Shown here: one piece after another, positions 1 to 7,316 of the stretch
Numbering within the stretch: the stretch's first letter is position 1
Layout of the letters: each line of letters begins with the position of its first letter
Origin: Thermotogae bacterium
GTDB lineage: Bacteria; Thermotogota; Thermotogae; B3-G13
Reading direction: 5' to 3'
Assembly: GCA_015486095.1 (NCBI GenBank)
Contig: WFSK01000110.1
Coordinates: 1-7,922, forward strand
DNA length: 7,922 bases
Position numbers and translations under genes: made by a program
Notes under the pieces: model-generated
Told to the model about the DNA's origin: nothing
The model's input: only the letters and a program-made list of their open reading frames with translations
The model's database searches: none

Positions 1-195
1 CTAATAACTGAGATCGTCTTTTCCTATCCAGGGATAGGTACATGGCTTTTTAACGGAATCCGTCAGCAGGATTATCCACTCATACAGGGAGGGACCCTCG
101 TCATCACAATAGCGGTTCTCTTCGCCAATTTTTTAATAGATCTTATATACGGGATAGTGGATCCCAGAATAAGAATGTCTCAAATGGAGGGATGA
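1..195 (+). CDS. dppB: ABC transporter permease, DppB/OppB type (C-terminal fragment)
   Basis: The window opens inside this gene, and frame 1 runs to the TGA at 193-195, giving the last 64 residues. The fragment carries the typical end of DppB/OppB inner-membrane permeases: E-I-V-F-S-Y-P-G-I-G near the left edge, then a Q-Q-D-Y-P-L-I-Q-G stretch, a last hydrophobic helix (roughly residues 30-52 of the fragment) containing the N-F-L-I-D element, and the closing V-D-P-R-I-R motif. Proteins of this family pair with a DppC-type subunit to form the membrane channel of importers for peptides or, in many thermophiles, oligosaccharides. The next gene is exactly such a partner. The start and most of the protein lie upstream of the window. 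Family assignment is secure; the substrate is not visible here. Confidence 0.93.
   Translation, partial: LITEIVFSYPGIGTWLFNGIRQQDYPLIQGGTLVITIAVLFANFLIDLIYGIVDPRIRMSQMEG
186..190 (+). promoter_or_regulatory. Ribosome binding site GGAGG before the dppC-like gene
   Basis: A strong GGAGG lies in the last codons of the upstream permease gene. The only nearby ATG (192-194) is 1 base away, too close, and its frame stops at 228-230. The first TTG of the long frame (217) is 26 bases away, too far. In the long frame, ATC at 196 (5-base gap) and ATA at 199 (8-base gap) sit at normal distance. The site therefore argues that translation begins upstream of 217. Confidence 0.6.
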
Positions 196-216
196 ATCAT
201 AAAACTGTTAATTACG

Positions 217-1032
217 TTGTTGCGATCTAAAAAATTTATAATAGGATTATGTATCTTTTTCTCACTGTTGTTAGGAGGTCTTATATTTACAACGATAGAT
301 TCGCAGGATCCCATGGATATGGTGGGATTACTCTACGAACCTCCTTCTAGAGAACATATTCTCGGAACGGATAACTTTGGAAGAGATGTCATGGTAGAGC
401 TCATATATGGCATGAGGACCTCTATATATGTTGGCCTGTTATCTGGTATAATTGCAACTGCAATCGGCACGATAATCGGTACAACGGCAGGATACATAGG
501 AAAAACCGTGGATAACATCCTGAATAGTATAACGAATCTCTTTCTCGTGGTTCCTTCATTCGTGATACTGATCCTTCTATCCGTGAGTCTTAAATCCAGA
601 TCGCTGACTCTACTTGCACTGATCATCGGGATCACGAGTTGGCCCTGGACGGCAAGAGCGGTAAGAGCTCAAACCTCGAGTTTGAAGACAAGGGAACATG
701 TGAAGATGGCAAAGTTAAATGGTGAGAACTACATAGAGATCATGGTAAAAGAGATACTGCCATACATGTTATCTTATATATTCATGGTGTTTGTTCTTCA
801 GGTGGCTGGCGGTATATTGGCAGAGGCAGGTTTAAGTATGTTGGGATTGGGTCCGAGTAACACGGTTTCTTTGGGGACCATGTTATCCTGGGCTCTTCTC
901 TACGAAGCGGTAAGAACAGGGGCATGGTGGGCATTCATTCCTCCTGCACTTACTATTGCCATCATAACTTTTTCATTGCTGTACATGAATACGGGGATGG
1001 ATGAAGTCTTTAATCCAAGACTCAGGAGTTGA
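217..1032 (+). CDS. dppC: ABC transporter permease, DppC/OppC type
   Basis: This is the second membrane subunit of a DppBC-type importer. The first conventional start in the frame is TTG 217 (271 residues); residue numbers here use it. One helix lies at about 7-27, then the family motif L-G-T-D-N-F-G-R-D (49-57) followed by I-Y-G-M-R-T-S-I. Further hydrophobic helices follow at about 70-93, 104-125, 128-145, 185-207 and 236-257. The cytoplasmic coupling ('EAA') loop is at about 160-182, ending E-I-L-P. The end N-P-R-L-R is typical. Length is slightly below the usual 280-300. The true N-terminus probably lies upstream: the frame is open from 196 and encodes Lys-Leu-Leu-Ile-Thr-Leu before residue 1, as expected for this family, but without ATG/GTG/TTG. 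Possible explanations are an AUA/AUC start at 199 or 196, or an extra A in the run 201-204 that disrupts an ATG-192 start. Function is confident; the start is not. Confidence 0.92.
   Translation: MLRSKKFIIGLCIFFSLLLGGLIFTTIDSQDPMDMVGLLYEPPSREHILGTDNFGRDVMVELIYGMRTSIYVGLLSGIIATAIGTIIGTTAGYIGKTVDNILNSITNLFLVVPSFVILILLSVSLKSRSLTLLALIIGITSWPWTARAVRAQTSSLKTREHVKMAKLNGENYIEIMVKEILPYMLSYIFMVFVLQVAGGILAEAGLSMLGLGPSNTVSLGTMLSWALLYEAVRTGAWWAFIPPALTIAIITFSLLYMNTGMDEVFNPRLRS
1024..1028 (+). promoter_or_regulatory. Ribosome binding site AGGAG for the dppD-like gene
   Basis: AGGAG lies just before the stop codon of the upstream permease gene and 5 bases before ATG 1034. It decides between ATG 1034 and the longer in-frame ATG 1001, and it suggests translational coupling of the two genes. 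Confidence 0.7.
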
Positions 1033-1033
1033 T

Positions 1034-2038
1034 ATGAAAGAATTGTTAAGAGTAAGCGATCTTAAAGCCTACTATCAACTGCGCTTGGGTGAAAAACTAA
1101 GAGCAGTTGATGGGGTTACTTTAACTCTCCACGAAGGTGAAGTATTGGGTATAGCCGGTGAATCTGGATGTGGAAAGTCCACTCTGGCATCTTGTTTAAG
1201 TGGATTGTTCTTCCCTCCTTTGAGATACAATGGGGGAGAGATAATCCTTGATGGAATCGATGTAATAAGGGCCGATAAACAGACTCTCAGGAAATCTATT
1301 CTTGGAAAGAAGATATCCTTTATACCTCAAAGTGCTATGAATGCACTGAATCCAACCTTGAAGATAGGGGATTTCATCGCAGATGTTATGCAAGAGCATG
1401 AACCGAATCTTTCGAGAGAAGAAACTATAAAGCGAGCGGAAGAACGTTTTGAACTTCTCTCGCTTCCAAAAGACGTGTTAAAGGCATATCCATTCGAACT
1501 GAGTGGGGGTATGAAACAGAGGACGATCGTGGTTATCTCCACCCTTATGAATCCAGAAGTAGTAGTTGCCGATGAACCCACATCGGCTTTAGATGTGTCT
1601 TCACAAAAGCAAGTTATATCACTAATGAAAAGATTGCTGGAAATGAAGATCACCAAGAGTATGATCTTCATTACCCATGAATTACCACTCCTAAGACACG
1701 TAGCAGATAGGATCGCTATCATGTATGCAGGCGTTATCCTGGAGATTGGAACGATGTCACAGATCATATTCGCCCCTCGTCATCCGTACACCGAGATACT
1801 CATGTCCTCCGTGATAGTCCCCGAAAAGGGGATAAGGGGAAGAAGATTACCTCTTATATCTGGCCGTCCTCCAGATCTACGTAAACGGATAAAAGGTTGT
1901 AGATTTGCTGATAGATGCCCATATGTAACGGAAGAGTGCAAAGCAAGTGAACCGGATATGAAAGAAGTAGATGGCAGGGAGGTCAGGTGCATTCATCCAC
2001 TGAAAAAGAAAGAAGTAGAGCAAAATGTCATCATCTAA
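1034..2038 (+). CDS. dppD: ABC transporter ATP-binding protein, DppD/OppD type
   Basis: ATP-hydrolysing subunit that powers the adjacent permease pair from the cytoplasmic face. It has 334 residues from ATG 1034, chosen because AGGAG at 1024-1028 lies 5 bases upstream; an in-frame ATG at 1001 lies inside the dppC-like gene and has no such site. Visible motifs: Walker A G-E-S-G-C-G-K-S-T (42-50), Q-loop Gln99, signature L-S-G-G-M-K-Q-R (156-163), Walker B ending D180-E181, D-loop S-A-L-D (184-187), and H-loop His215. The C-terminal oligopeptide-transporter extension has four cysteines, C289, C295, C302 and C319. An equivalent cluster in some DppD/OppD proteins binds a [4Fe-4S] centre; that this one does is inference. 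The core is complete and looks catalytically competent. The stop overlaps the start of the next ATPase by 14 bases. Confidence 0.94.
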   Translation: MKELLRVSDLKAYYQLRLGEKLRAVDGVTLTLHEGEVLGIAGESGCGKSTLASCLSGLFFPPLRYNGGEIILDGIDVIRADKQTLRKSILGKKISFIPQSAMNALNPTLKIGDFIADVMQEHEPNLSREETIKRAEERFELLSLPKDVLKAYPFELSGGMKQRTIVVISTLMNPEVVVADEPTSALDVSSQKQVISLMKRLLEMKITKSMIFITHELPLLRHVADRIAIMYAGVILEIGTMSQIIFAPRHPYTEILMSSVIVPEKGIRGRRLPLISGRPPDLRKRIKGCRFADRCPYVTEECKASEPDMKEVDGREVRCIHPLKKKEVEQNVII

Positions 2039-2828
2039 TAATGTAATATTGAAGGTTAAAGAGTTGACGAAAGTATTTTCTTCTGGAAGGAGAAAGGTCA
2101 TCGCCGTTGACCATGTGAGTTTCGATATTCACAAAGGAGAGATAGTCTCCTTAGTAGGTCAAAGTGGTAGTGGTAAAACTACAACCGCACATATGATACT
2201 GAATTTACTTAAACCGACATCCGGGAATATTGTATTTGAAGATAAGGATATAAAGTACGTGAATAAGAGAGCTTATTGGCAAAATGTTCAAGGAATATTT
2301 CAAGATCCGTTTAGCAGTTTCAACCAATTCTTTGTCGTTAAAAAGGTCTTAAGGGATACTTTTAAGATATTAGATAAGAGTTTTAACAATAAGGAAAAAG
2401 ACAGGATCATAGTAAAGGCATTGGAAGATGTAAACATCGATCCAGATGATGTCTTGGAAAAATATCCCTTTGAACTGAGTGGGGGTCAGATGCAAAGAAT
2501 AATGATAGCGAGGATATTCATAATAAAACCCAAGCTTGTGATAGCAGATGAGCCCACATCGATGATAGACTCTATTCTTCGAGCAAACATTCTTGAGCTC
2601 TTCGAAAAACTCAGAAATATACAGGGAACATCCATAATGTTTATAACCCATGATATAGGATTGGCATATTATGTGAGCGACCGCATCTTCATAATGCACA
2701 ACGGTAAGATAGTGGAGGAAGGAGATGCAGAGCAGGTGATAATGAATCCAAACCATCCTTATACGAAGGGACTAATTGAAGATGTTCCCACACTTCATAA
2801 AGAATGGCTATTAACTAAAGGGAGTTGA
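2025..2828 (+). CDS. dppF: ABC transporter ATP-binding protein, DppF/OppF type, short form
   Basis: Second ATPase of the importer, expected to form a heterodimer with the preceding subunit. It has 267 residues starting at ATG 2025, inside the end of the upstream gene; its ribosome binding site is weak (a GAG in an A/G-rich stretch), so coupling to upstream translation is likely. Motifs: Walker A G-Q-S-G-S-G-K-T-T (45-53), Q-loop Gln93 in a F-Q-D-P-F-S-S-F-N stretch, signature L-S-G-G-Q-M-Q-R (151-158), Walker B ending D175-E176, and H-loop His209. The D-loop reads S-M-I-D (179-182) instead of the usual S-A-L-D. It ends about 20 residues after the N-P-N-H-P-Y-T-K-G-L motif (241-250), so it lacks the cysteine-bearing C-terminal extension that many DppF/OppF proteins and its partner have. 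All catalytic residues are present. Confidence 0.93.
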   Translation: MSSSNNVILKVKELTKVFSSGRRKVIAVDHVSFDIHKGEIVSLVGQSGSGKTTTAHMILNLLKPTSGNIVFEDKDIKYVNKRAYWQNVQGIFQDPFSSFNQFFVVKKVLRDTFKILDKSFNNKEKDRIIVKALEDVNIDPDDVLEKYPFELSGGQMQRIMIARIFIIKPKLVIADEPTSMIDSILRANILELFEKLRNIQGTSIMFITHDIGLAYYVSDRIFIMHNGKIVEEGDAEQVIMNPNHPYTKGLIEDVPTLHKEWLLTKGS

Positions 2829-2834
2829 TGAAAA

Positions 2835-5264
2835 ATGATCGTTTCTCTAAATGGAAAATGGCAGATAGAAGACGATAAGGGTGAGTTTAAGATCATCGGG
2901 AATGTACCCGGAACTGTACAAGGTGACCTTATCTCTCGAAGCCTGATTTCGCATCCTTACATGGGTTTGAACGAAAAAACTATGGAAGTACTTGAAGATA
3001 GGTCCTGGCAATACACAAGGGAGTTTGAGTTAGATACATTGTCGAGTGAAGAAAATGTGGAATTGGTCTTCGAGGGCATAGACACCATCTCGGATGTCTA
3101 TCTAAACGATAGATATCTTGGTAGTACAGAAGACATGTTCTTGGAATACAGATTCGATGTGAAAGATGTGCTCAAAACAGGCAAAAACGTGTTGAAGGTC
3201 AATATAAAATCACCCGTAAAGTGGCCCCGGACACTCGAGCGAATGTATGGCAAGATCGGTTCCACACATGAAGAATCCTCGAGACCATATATCAGAAAGG
3301 CTCAGTATTCATATGGGTGGGATTGGGGAGCTCGGGTTGTGACATCGGGTATCTGGCGACCCGTGTACATAGAATCGTATAAGAAGGCAAGACTAACAGG
3401 ATGTACGGCGTATCTGGAGGAACTTCACGATAGAGAAGGGGTCATAAGGGTCTCAGGATATGTGACCTCTGCTAAGAGAATAGATACACCTCAGGATTAT
3501 ATAGTAGAAGTAAAGATAAACGATGAATCCGTTGCAGAATTTCCGGTGAAAAATATCGCTAATGAGATGTACTTCGATGGTTCTTTTTCTCTAAAAGATA
3601 TTCGATTGTGGTTCCCAAACGGTATGGGAGAACAATATCTGTACACATTCGAGTTCAAGTTGAAATACAAGGACATTGAGGTCTACAGTGAAAAGAAGAA
3701 AATAGGGCTTCGCACCATAGAGTTAATAAAGGAGAAAGATTCTGAAGGTGAATCCTTCATCTTCGCCATCAACGGCAAACGTGTATTCGCAAAAGGTGCG
3801 AATTGGATACCTGCCGATAACATCTTGAGTTGGATAAAACCCGAAGACTACGAGAAACTTCTCCATATGGCAAAAGAAGCGAATATGAATATGTTAAGAA
3901 TATGGGGTGGTGGTATATACGAGGATGAGAGATTTTACACTCTATGTGATGAACTGGGAATAATGGTGTGGCAGGACTTCATGTTCGCCTGTGCAGAATA
4001 CCCCGATCACCTCGATTGGTTTAGAGAACTGAGTAACAAAGAGATAAGAGAAGTGGTAAGAAGATTGCGTTATCATTCGAGTATAGTCCTGTGGTGTGGA
4101 AACAACGAAAACAATTGGGGATTCGACGAATGGCCTATGATGACACACAAAGTTAACGGTGAATACCTTGGCAACAAATTATATCTAAACGATTTTCCCA
4201 TGATATGTGCAAGAGAAGATCCATCGAGACCTTATTGGCCCTCGAGTCCATATGGGGGAGACAAGGCGAATTCCCCAAAGTCAGGCGATCGTCACGTATG
4301 GAACGTTTGGTCGGGTGGGGTAGATTATAAGGGCTATGCCCACGAAAAAGGTAGATTCATAAGTGAATTCGGATTCCAATCTGCCCCCGATCCGAAGACG
4401 ATCGATTTCTTCGCTGAAAAGAAAGAACAGGAAATTTTTCATCCTGTCATAATGAATCACAACAAACAGGTAGAAGGACAGGAAAGGATATTGCATTTCA
4501 TAAATCTACACTTCGGTATAATAACGAGATTCGATACAATCGTTTATCTATCGCAGCTCAATCAAGCCGAAGCCATAAAGTTTGGCATAGAGCATTGGAG
4601 AGCAAGAAAATATAGGACAGCAGGGACACTCTACTGGCAGTACAACGATAGCTGGCCTGTCTTCAGCTGGTCGTGCATAGATTATTTCAAAAGACCCAAG
4701 GCATTGTATTATTACACCAAAAAGTTCTATGCTACTGTTCTCCCCTTCGTGGATTATAAACCCTCTGAGCAAGCTATCCAGGTCATGATCGTGAGTGATC
4801 TACAAGAAGACGAGAGTATGGAAGTCTCGTTGGAGATCTGGAGTCTGAAGGGAGAAAAGATGTGGGAGAAAAGATACGGGATGCTTCGGATCCTCCGAGA
4901 TTCTGTTTCTACGATCGATCTCATCTCCACAGATGTGCTGCCCTTAGACATACTATCTAACACAGTGGTTTACCTCTCTGCGGAATACGATGGAGAGAGA
5001 TATGAAAATCATTTTCTCTTCAATGAATTCAGGAATATGCGATTGATGGATCCAGAATTAACATACGTGAGGGAAGGAGATAGCCTGATCTTCCAGTGCA
5101 AGCGGCCGGCATTTGGAGTATACATGGAAACCGAAGATAACTGTCTTCCTTCGGATAATTTTTTCACCCTGGTACCCTCGATGAGAAAAAAGGTAACATG
5201 TTCGTCGGAGAAGATAAGAGTAAGGAGTTTATATGATTACCTAAAAGAAGGAGGCGCTTTATGA
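2835..5264 (+). CDS. GH2 beta-mannosidase
   Basis: Exo-acting retaining glycosidase predicted to remove non-reducing-end beta-D-mannose from manno-oligosaccharides or glycan fragments (EC 3.2.1.25). It has 809 residues, within the family's normal 780-870 range. No signal peptide is seen, so it should act in the cytoplasm on imported sugars. Layout: jelly-roll sugar-binding domain at about 1-180 with the mannosidase hallmark R-K-A-Q-Y-S-Y-G-W-D-W-G (154-165) and S-G-I-W-R-P-V-Y (171-178); Ig-like domain at about 185-295; TIM barrel at about 300-635; C-terminal beta-sandwich domains at about 640-800. The proposed acid/base is Glu425 in W-C-G-N-N-E-N-N-W (420-428) and the nucleophile Glu511 in I-S-E-F-G-F-Q-S (509-516). 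The N-N-E-N and S-E-F-G-x-Q-S contexts favour mannosidase over galactosidase or glucuronidase. GGGAG at 2820-2824 lies 10 bases before the ATG. Exact substrate is inferred. Confidence 0.9.
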   Translation: MIVSLNGKWQIEDDKGEFKIIGNVPGTVQGDLISRSLISHPYMGLNEKTMEVLEDRSWQYTREFELDTLSSEENVELVFEGIDTISDVYLNDRYLGSTEDMFLEYRFDVKDVLKTGKNVLKVNIKSPVKWPRTLERMYGKIGSTHEESSRPYIRKAQYSYGWDWGARVVTSGIWRPVYIESYKKARLTGCTAYLEELHDREGVIRVSGYVTSAKRIDTPQDYIVEVKINDESVAEFPVKNIANEMYFDGSFSLKDIRLWFPNGMGEQYLYTFEFKLKYKDIEVYSEKKKIGLRTIELIKEKDSEGESFIFAINGKRVFAKGANWIPADNILSWIKPEDYEKLLHMAKEANMNMLRIWGGGIYEDERFYTLCDELGIMVWQDFMFACAEYPDHLDWFRELSNKEIREVVRRLRYHSSIVLWCGNNENNWGFDEWPMMTHKVNGEYLGNKLYLNDFPMICAREDPSRPYWPSSPYGGDKANSPKSGDRHVWNVWSGGVDYKGYAHEKGRFISEFGFQSAPDPKTIDFFAEKKEQEIFHPVIMNHNKQVEGQERILHFINLHFGIITRFDTIVYLSQLNQAEAIKFGIEHWRARKYRTAGTLYWQYNDSWPVFSWSCIDYFKRPKALYYYTKKFYATVLPFVDYKPSEQAIQVMIVSDLQEDESMEVSLEIWSLKGEKMWEKRYGMLRILRDSVSTIDLISTDVLPLDILSNTVVYLSAEYDGERYENHFLFNEFRNMRLMDPELTYVREGDSLIFQCKRPAFGVYMETEDNCLPSDNFFTLVPSMRKKVTCSSEKIRVRSLYDYLKEGGAL
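5248..5254 (+). promoter_or_regulatory. Ribosome binding site AAGGAGG for the second GH2 gene
   Basis: A near-consensus Shine-Dalgarno sequence lies inside the last codons of the beta-mannosidase gene, 6 bases before ATG 5261. It fixes that start and, with the 4-base ATGA overlap, points to coupled synthesis of the two GH2 enzymes. Confidence 0.75.
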
Positions 5265-7312
5265 AAGAATATTATCTCAACGGAACGTGGAAATATCGAT
5301 TGAGTGATAGTGAAGAATATCATGATATTCGGGTCCCATCCAATTGGTATCTTCAGGGATTGGATCACAGTGGTAAGGTATTTTATAAAAGGCGATTCGA
5401 GATATCACTCGAAGAGGATAAAGAGTATTATCTCGTATTCAAAGGCGTTGATTACTTTTGCAAAGTCAAACTGAATGGTCGATCGGTAGGAGAGCATGAA
5501 GGATACTTTCAGGAATTCTCCTTTCGGGTAACCAATACGTTGAAAGATGGTGAAAATATTCTGGAAGTCGAAGTGGATTCTCCTCGTGAATCCCCCGATG
5601 TCTGGCCTAACAAAAAGTACTTGATAAAGGGGATATTCAATCATCACGATACACGTCCAGGCAGCTGGGATCCAGAACATGGACAGGACATGAACACGGG
5701 TGGCATATGGAACGATGTATCGATCGTTGAGAAAAACAAGATACATATAGACGAGATCAAAGTATCCCCTATACTCTTGGAAGATGGAAGGGCGCGTCTG
5801 GATGTAGAGATATCCATTGAAAATGCTGATGCTCCTCAACACGTGAACGTGGACCTGGAAGTATCTGGCATAGGATTCGAACAACATTTTGAGGTGAGTA
5901 AAAAGCTCTTCGCCTACCATGGAAAACGTAGAGTACATATCGTGAAGACGGTAGATTCGCCCAGGTTATGGACTACGTGGGACAGAGGGATACCATATCT
6001 GTATAGTTCTAAGTGTAAGATATTGGATGCAAATGGGGAAATCCTGGATGAAACCTCGACGAAGTTCGGTATAAGAGAGATAAAGATAGATGATGGGTGG
6101 AATTGGTATCTGAACGGTGAGCGCTTCTTTCCAAGGGGTACGAATATCATTCCAACGCAATGGTTAAGCGAATACAACAGCGATATGATAGAGAGAGATA
6201 TAAAATTATTGAAGGAAGCTAATGTGAATGCTGTAAGAGTTCATGCCCACGTTAATCGTCAAGAATTCTACGATGCATGCGATGAGGCAGGAATATTGGT
6301 ATGGCAAGATTTCGCACTTCAGTGGAGCTATCAAGAAACGGATGATTTTGCTGAAAATGCCGTTGAACAGCTCGAAGATATGATAGATCAGTTCTATAAC
6401 CATCCGAGTATATGTGTTTGGTGTTGTCACAACGAACCGAGTGTCAACAGAAATACACTCGATCCCTTATTATATGAGGTAGCTAAGGCAAAAGATTCTA
6501 CAAGATATATAGATATAGCATCCGATTTCGTTTATCATCCCTATCCCGGATGGTATCGATCCCATTACTACGAGTTTCATTCCCTTCCAGGTGCACCGTT
6601 CGTTAACGAATTCGGAGCCCAAGCACTACCAAATGTAGAAACGATGAGAGAAATGATGAAGGAGGATGAGTTATGGCCCCCTAAATGGTCCGTCTGGGCA
6701 TACCACGACTTTCAATACGATATGACCTTCAACGTGGCCAAGGTAGAGATGGGGAACTCCATAGAAGAATTCGTAGAAAACAGTCAGGAATATCAAGCGA
6801 AGTTGTTGAAGTATGCGATAGAAAATTATCGGAAGAACAAATATTCCAAGATAACGGGAATATTCCAGTTCATGTTCGTAGATGATTGGAATGCGATAAC
6901 CTGGAGCGTTGTGGATTACTTCAGGAGACCGAAGAAGGGATATCATGCCCTGAAGACCGCGTATCAGCCCATATTGATCGGTATGGATATGGATAGAGAA
7001 AAGGTGGGTCTTGATACGTTAACAAAGAGAGGTATATCAAGCATCTGGGTTGTTAACGATACACCAAATAGATACGAGGGTACACATGCCAAGATAGCGG
7101 TATCGAGGGAAGGAAAGACAATGGCAGAAAAAGAGATGGAGATAGGTGATATCCCCGCCAACGATGTAAAGCATGCATCTTATCCTCCTATAGGCGATAA
7201 AGCTATAAAATTGGATATAACGGAAAAGGGGGTATACACTATCGAGTTAGAATTGATGGATGATAAAGGCGAGGTTATCTCAAAGAATTCTTATACAATA
7301 GAGGTGGTATGA
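5261..7312 (+). CDS. GH2 family glycoside hydrolase, specificity uncertain
   Basis: Second retaining GH2 exo-glycosidase, 683 residues, no signal peptide, so probably cytoplasmic. ATG 5261 overlaps the preceding stop (ATGA), and AAGGAGG at 5248-5254 sits 6 bases upstream, so coupled translation is likely. Layout: sugar-binding jelly-roll at about 1-157, ending in N-T-G-G-I-W-N-D-V (145-153); Ig-like domain at about 160-272; TIM barrel at about 275-570; one C-terminal beta-rich domain at about 585-683. The proposed acid/base is Glu392 in W-C-C-H-N-E-P-S-V-N (387-396) and the nucleophile Glu450 in F-V-N-E-F-G-A-Q-A-L-P (447-457). N-E-P is the form seen in galactosidase/glucuronidase-type GH2, whereas E-F-G-x-Q is closer to mannosidase types. 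It is about 125 residues shorter than its neighbour, chiefly at the C-terminus. It may act on a different linkage of the same glycan. GH2 membership is firm; naming a substrate would be guesswork. Confidence 0.87.
   Translation: MKEYYLNGTWKYRLSDSEEYHDIRVPSNWYLQGLDHSGKVFYKRRFEISLEEDKEYYLVFKGVDYFCKVKLNGRSVGEHEGYFQEFSFRVTNTLKDGENILEVEVDSPRESPDVWPNKKYLIKGIFNHHDTRPGSWDPEHGQDMNTGGIWNDVSIVEKNKIHIDEIKVSPILLEDGRARLDVEISIENADAPQHVNVDLEVSGIGFEQHFEVSKKLFAYHGKRRVHIVKTVDSPRLWTTWDRGIPYLYSSKCKILDANGEILDETSTKFGIREIKIDDGWNWYLNGERFFPRGTNIIPTQWLSEYNSDMIERDIKLLKEANVNAVRVHAHVNRQEFYDACDEAGILVWQDFALQWSYQETDDFAENAVEQLEDMIDQFYNHPSICVWCCHNEPSVNRNTLDPLLYEVAKAKDSTRYIDIASDFVYHPYPGWYRSHYYEFHSLPGAPFVNEFGAQALPNVETMREMMKEDELWPPKWSVWAYHDFQYDMTFNVAKVEMGNSIEEFVENSQEYQAKLLKYAIENYRKNKYSKITGIFQFMFVDDWNAITWSVVDYFRRPKKGYHALKTAYQPILIGMDMDREKVGLDTLTKRGISSIWVVNDTPNRYEGTHAKIAVSREGKTMAEKEMEIGDIPANDVKHASYPPIGDKAIKLDITEKGVYTIELELMDDKGEVISKNSYTIEVV
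7301..7307 (+). promoter_or_regulatory. Ribosome binding site GAGGTGG for ruvX (TTG start)
   Basis: GAGGTGG lies in the last codons of the second GH2 gene, 9 bases before TTG 7317. The nearer ATG at 7309 is only 1 base away and its frame stops after three codons at 7318-7320. Spacing and the downstream protein both favour TTG 7317 as the start. Confidence 0.65.
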
Positions 7313-7316
7313 AAGC

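Noticed and set aside
1001..1033. Upstream in-frame ATG 1001 as the dppD-like start
   Set aside because: It would add 11 residues encoded within the dppC-like gene; ATG 1034 has a well-spaced AGGAG and gives the usual family N-terminus.
1327..1767. 146-codon open frame on the minus strand
   Set aside because: It lies antisense to the core of the DppD-like ATPase (signature, Walker B and H-loop region). Strong coding evidence on the plus strand makes it a shadow.
2370..2756. 128-codon open frame on the minus strand
   Set aside because: It is antisense to the DppF-like ATPase and shows no motif of its own.
5405..5938. 177-codon open frame on the minus strand
   Set aside because: It lies wholly inside the second GH2 gene, whose motifs and ribosome binding site are clear. 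The minus-strand product has no recognisable motif and looks like a by-product of codon use.
6685..6885. 66-codon plus-strand frame within the second GH2 gene
   Set aside because: It overlaps a conserved GH2 coding region in another frame, and its arginine-rich product has no family features.
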